The notes beneath the pieces are model-generated. The model did not search any database and was not told the DNA's origin. It was given only the letters and a program-made list of their open reading frames with translations. 64,000 nucleotides of DNA from Tunturiibacter gelidiferens (GTDB lineage: Bacteria > Acidobacteriota > Terriglobia > Terriglobales > Acidobacteriaceae), in the NCBI RefSeq assembly GCF_013410115.1, contig NZ_JACCCV010000002.1, positions 2,108,001 to 2,172,000 on the forward strand, given 5' to 3'. Below are positions 62,547 to 64,000 of the stretch, one piece after another (the first letter of the stretch is position 1; each line of letters starts with the position of its first letter). A program made the translations under genes and the position numbers.

Positions 62547-63979
62547 ATAGCTCCTTTGCGGCGAATGCATTAGAGTCGCTCCCAAGCGGTTTCGTTGTGA
62601 TCGCGGAAAATGGGACCTTTCTCCACGCTAATGAGAAGTTCCTCGCAATGGTTGGCCGGGATCGCGGTGAACTAACGGGACTGAACCTCGACGACCTGCT
62701 CACCCGTGGGAGCGTTATCTTCTACGAGACGCAATTCCTGCCGAGCCTTCGATTGCGTGGCTCCCTCGATGAGATTGTTTTGACCATCCGGCGGCCTGAC
62801 GGCAGTCAAGTCCCCGCCTTCGTAAACGCCGCCGTTCATACGGATGAGAGCAGCAAGCTCACACGCTTTCACCTAAGTGTCTTCGGCGCGGGGCAGCGAA
62901 GGCTCTACGAGTCTGAACTTCTGAGGGCGAGGCGCGAATTCGAGGAGGTTGCCGAAATCGTGCGCCGATCCGCGGACGGCATCATTCGATTGAGTACACG
63001 CGGCCAGGTCGAGAGCTGGAATAACGGCGCGGAGCAGATCTTCGGATATACGGCGGTGGAGGGTAAGGGGCGAACGCTGCAATCGCTTTTTATACCTGAT
63101 GCAATGGGAGACACAGAAGAGAGACTCCGACGTGGCGAGGAAGTCCACCGCGAAACCCTCGCCCTCCATCGATCGGGCCGCTCTATTGACGTCTCGGTGA
63201 GCCTGACGCCGCACATGGAAGCTCCCGGGACGCTCGTCGGCTTTTCAGCCATTATCCGCGATACAACCGACCGCAAGCGGGCGGAAAAAGCTTTACTGCA
63301 AAGCGAAAAGCTCGCTTCTGCTGGACGGCTGGCCAGCTCCATCGCACACGAGATCAACAACCCGCTTGAGTCCGTAACGAACCTGCTCTACATTCTGAGT
63401 TCTCGCGTCGCTGATCCGGAGACACTACAGTACGTTATGACTGCGCAGGAGGAACTCGCACGCGTCTCCCACATCGCAACACACACTCTGCGGTTTCATA
63501 AGCAAAGTTCCAATCGAACGGAAGTCGACCTTCAGGCACTCGCTGATTCGGTGCTGTCTCTCTATCGTGGAAGACTGCAAAACTCAGGCATTGTCGCGAC
63601 AACCGATTGCCAAACGAGCCCTCCCCTCCTATGTTTTGAAGGGGAGCTGAGACAAGTGCTAGTGAATCTTGTGGCCAATGCGTACGACGCCATGCGCCAT
63701 GGGGGAAAGCTAGTGATCCGCGCCCACAGGAGCCGAAACCGCAAGATTGGGTCGGAAGGAGTTCGGCTGCTTGTCGCAGACAATGGGACCGGGATGGATT
63801 CGGATGTGCAGGGACAGCTTTTTGAACCGTTCTTTTCGACAAAAGGCATCGGAGGTACGGGTCTTGGCCTCTGGATCACCAAAGACCTGATAGCAAAAAG
63901 TGGTGGAACTATCGCGGTGCGAAGCACGACTCGTCCGGGAAGATCGGGAACAGTAATCAGCCTATTCTTCTCCAATTGA
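62417..63979 (+). CDS. PAS-PAS histidine kinase coupled to the RsbQ-like protein
   Basis: Up to 520 residues. Two PAS domains (about 45-155, starting ALESLPSGFVVIAENG, and 170-285, with SADGIIRLSTRGQVESWN), then HisKA with H311 in SSIAHEINNPLESV, and HATPase_c with an N box (LVANAYDAM), DNGTGMD and GTGLGLWI. The frame is open from a GTG at 62417, overlapping the hydrolase by 130 bases; the true start may be nearer 62530 and is uncertain because no in-frame ATG precedes the PAS domain. No response regulator is in the window. The first PAS is the expected receiver of the hydrolase-derived ligand. Confidence 0.85.
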   Translation: MPSDERIRNDRRDGTLSTHERSERSGQSSAELSARETLPIIGLDSSFAANALESLPSGFVVIAENGTFLHANEKFLAMVGRDRGELTGLNLDDLLTRGSVIFYETQFLPSLRLRGSLDEIVLTIRRPDGSQVPAFVNAAVHTDESSKLTRFHLSVFGAGQRRLYESELLRARREFEEVAEIVRRSADGIIRLSTRGQVESWNNGAEQIFGYTAVEGKGRTLQSLFIPDAMGDTEERLRRGEEVHRETLALHRSGRSIDVSVSLTPHMEAPGTLVGFSAIIRDTTDRKRAEKALLQSEKLASAGRLASSIAHEINNPLESVTNLLYILSSRVADPETLQYVMTAQEELARVSHIATHTLRFHKQSSNRTEVDLQALADSVLSLYRGRLQNSGIVATTDCQTSPPLLCFEGELRQVLVNLVANAYDAMRHGGKLVIRAHRSRNRKIGSEGVRLLVADNGTGMDSDVQGQLFEPFFSTKGIGGTGLGLWITKDLIAKSGGTIAVRSTTRPGRSGTVISLFFSN

Positions 63980-64000
63980 GGAAATTTATAGCGATAAGGT

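Overview
The window looks like a chromosomal segment of an acidobacterium (Terriglobia; a Granulicella/Terriglobus/Edaphobacter-like soil organism is the best guess). The reasons are an 887-residue duplicated MacB-like permease paired with a PadR regulator (the acidobacterial ADOP + PadR pair), HAF-repeat proteins, a signalling-rich gene set and many small unknown genes. There is no rRNA, tRNA, CRISPR array, recognisable transposase, integrase or replication origin. Most of it reads as an accessory, actively eroding region: intact genes alternate with frameshifted genes, internally deleted remnants and partial second copies of genes that are intact elsewhere in the window.

Layout. 1-7 kb: fragment of a repeated gene, a possible ADP-ribosyltransferase, ADOP/PadR, and a minus-strand group with a secreted START-like protein, a CDP-alcohol phosphatidyltransferase and a GtrA protein fused to a barrel-like domain. 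7-11 kb: a winged-helix/membrane regulator and a creD operon whose creD carries a one-base frameshift. 11.5-16 kb: a tightly overlapped plus-strand operon (TetR, membrane SRPBCC, ICMT-like methyltransferase fused to a DCC/thioredoxin-like domain, SRPBCC, TIGR01777 epimerase) driven by an apparently leaderless promoter between inverted-repeat operators. 16.5-19 kb: a radical SAM protein resembling tetraether-synthase-type enzymes, broken near its N-terminus, and a decayed second padR. 19-27 kb: secreted or surface proteins, namely an Ig-like repeat lipoprotein, a barrel-like protein and two tandem secreted caspase-fold (C14) peptidases. 28-33.6 kb: a possible toxin-antitoxin pair with a MazF-like toxin, small genes, and a STAS protein plus SpoIIE-type phosphatase (partner switching).

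33.7-57.8 kb is rich in DNA repair and mutagenesis functions: Ku, three SRAP (YedK/HMCES-type) genes, the deletion remnant of another Ku-SRAP cassette, a NUDIX hydrolase, a DnaQ-like exonuclease without its first motif, a PD-(D/E)XK-like protein, and the imuA-imuB-dnaE2 mutasome followed by two tiny co-transcribed genes. Interspersed are tandem HAF proteins, an AraC regulator, a secreted trypsin-like protease with a membrane partner, and a family of very small single-helix proteins. 57.8-64 kb: an arsC-type pseudogene, a deletion scar of a molybdenum hydroxylase operon, an AI-2E-transporter-like protein carrying extra soluble and GAF domains, and an RsbQ-like hydrolase overlapping a PAS-PAS histidine kinase.

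All assignments come from reading motifs by eye. No similarity search, structure prediction or promoter scoring was run, and single-base frameshifts could be assembly errors.
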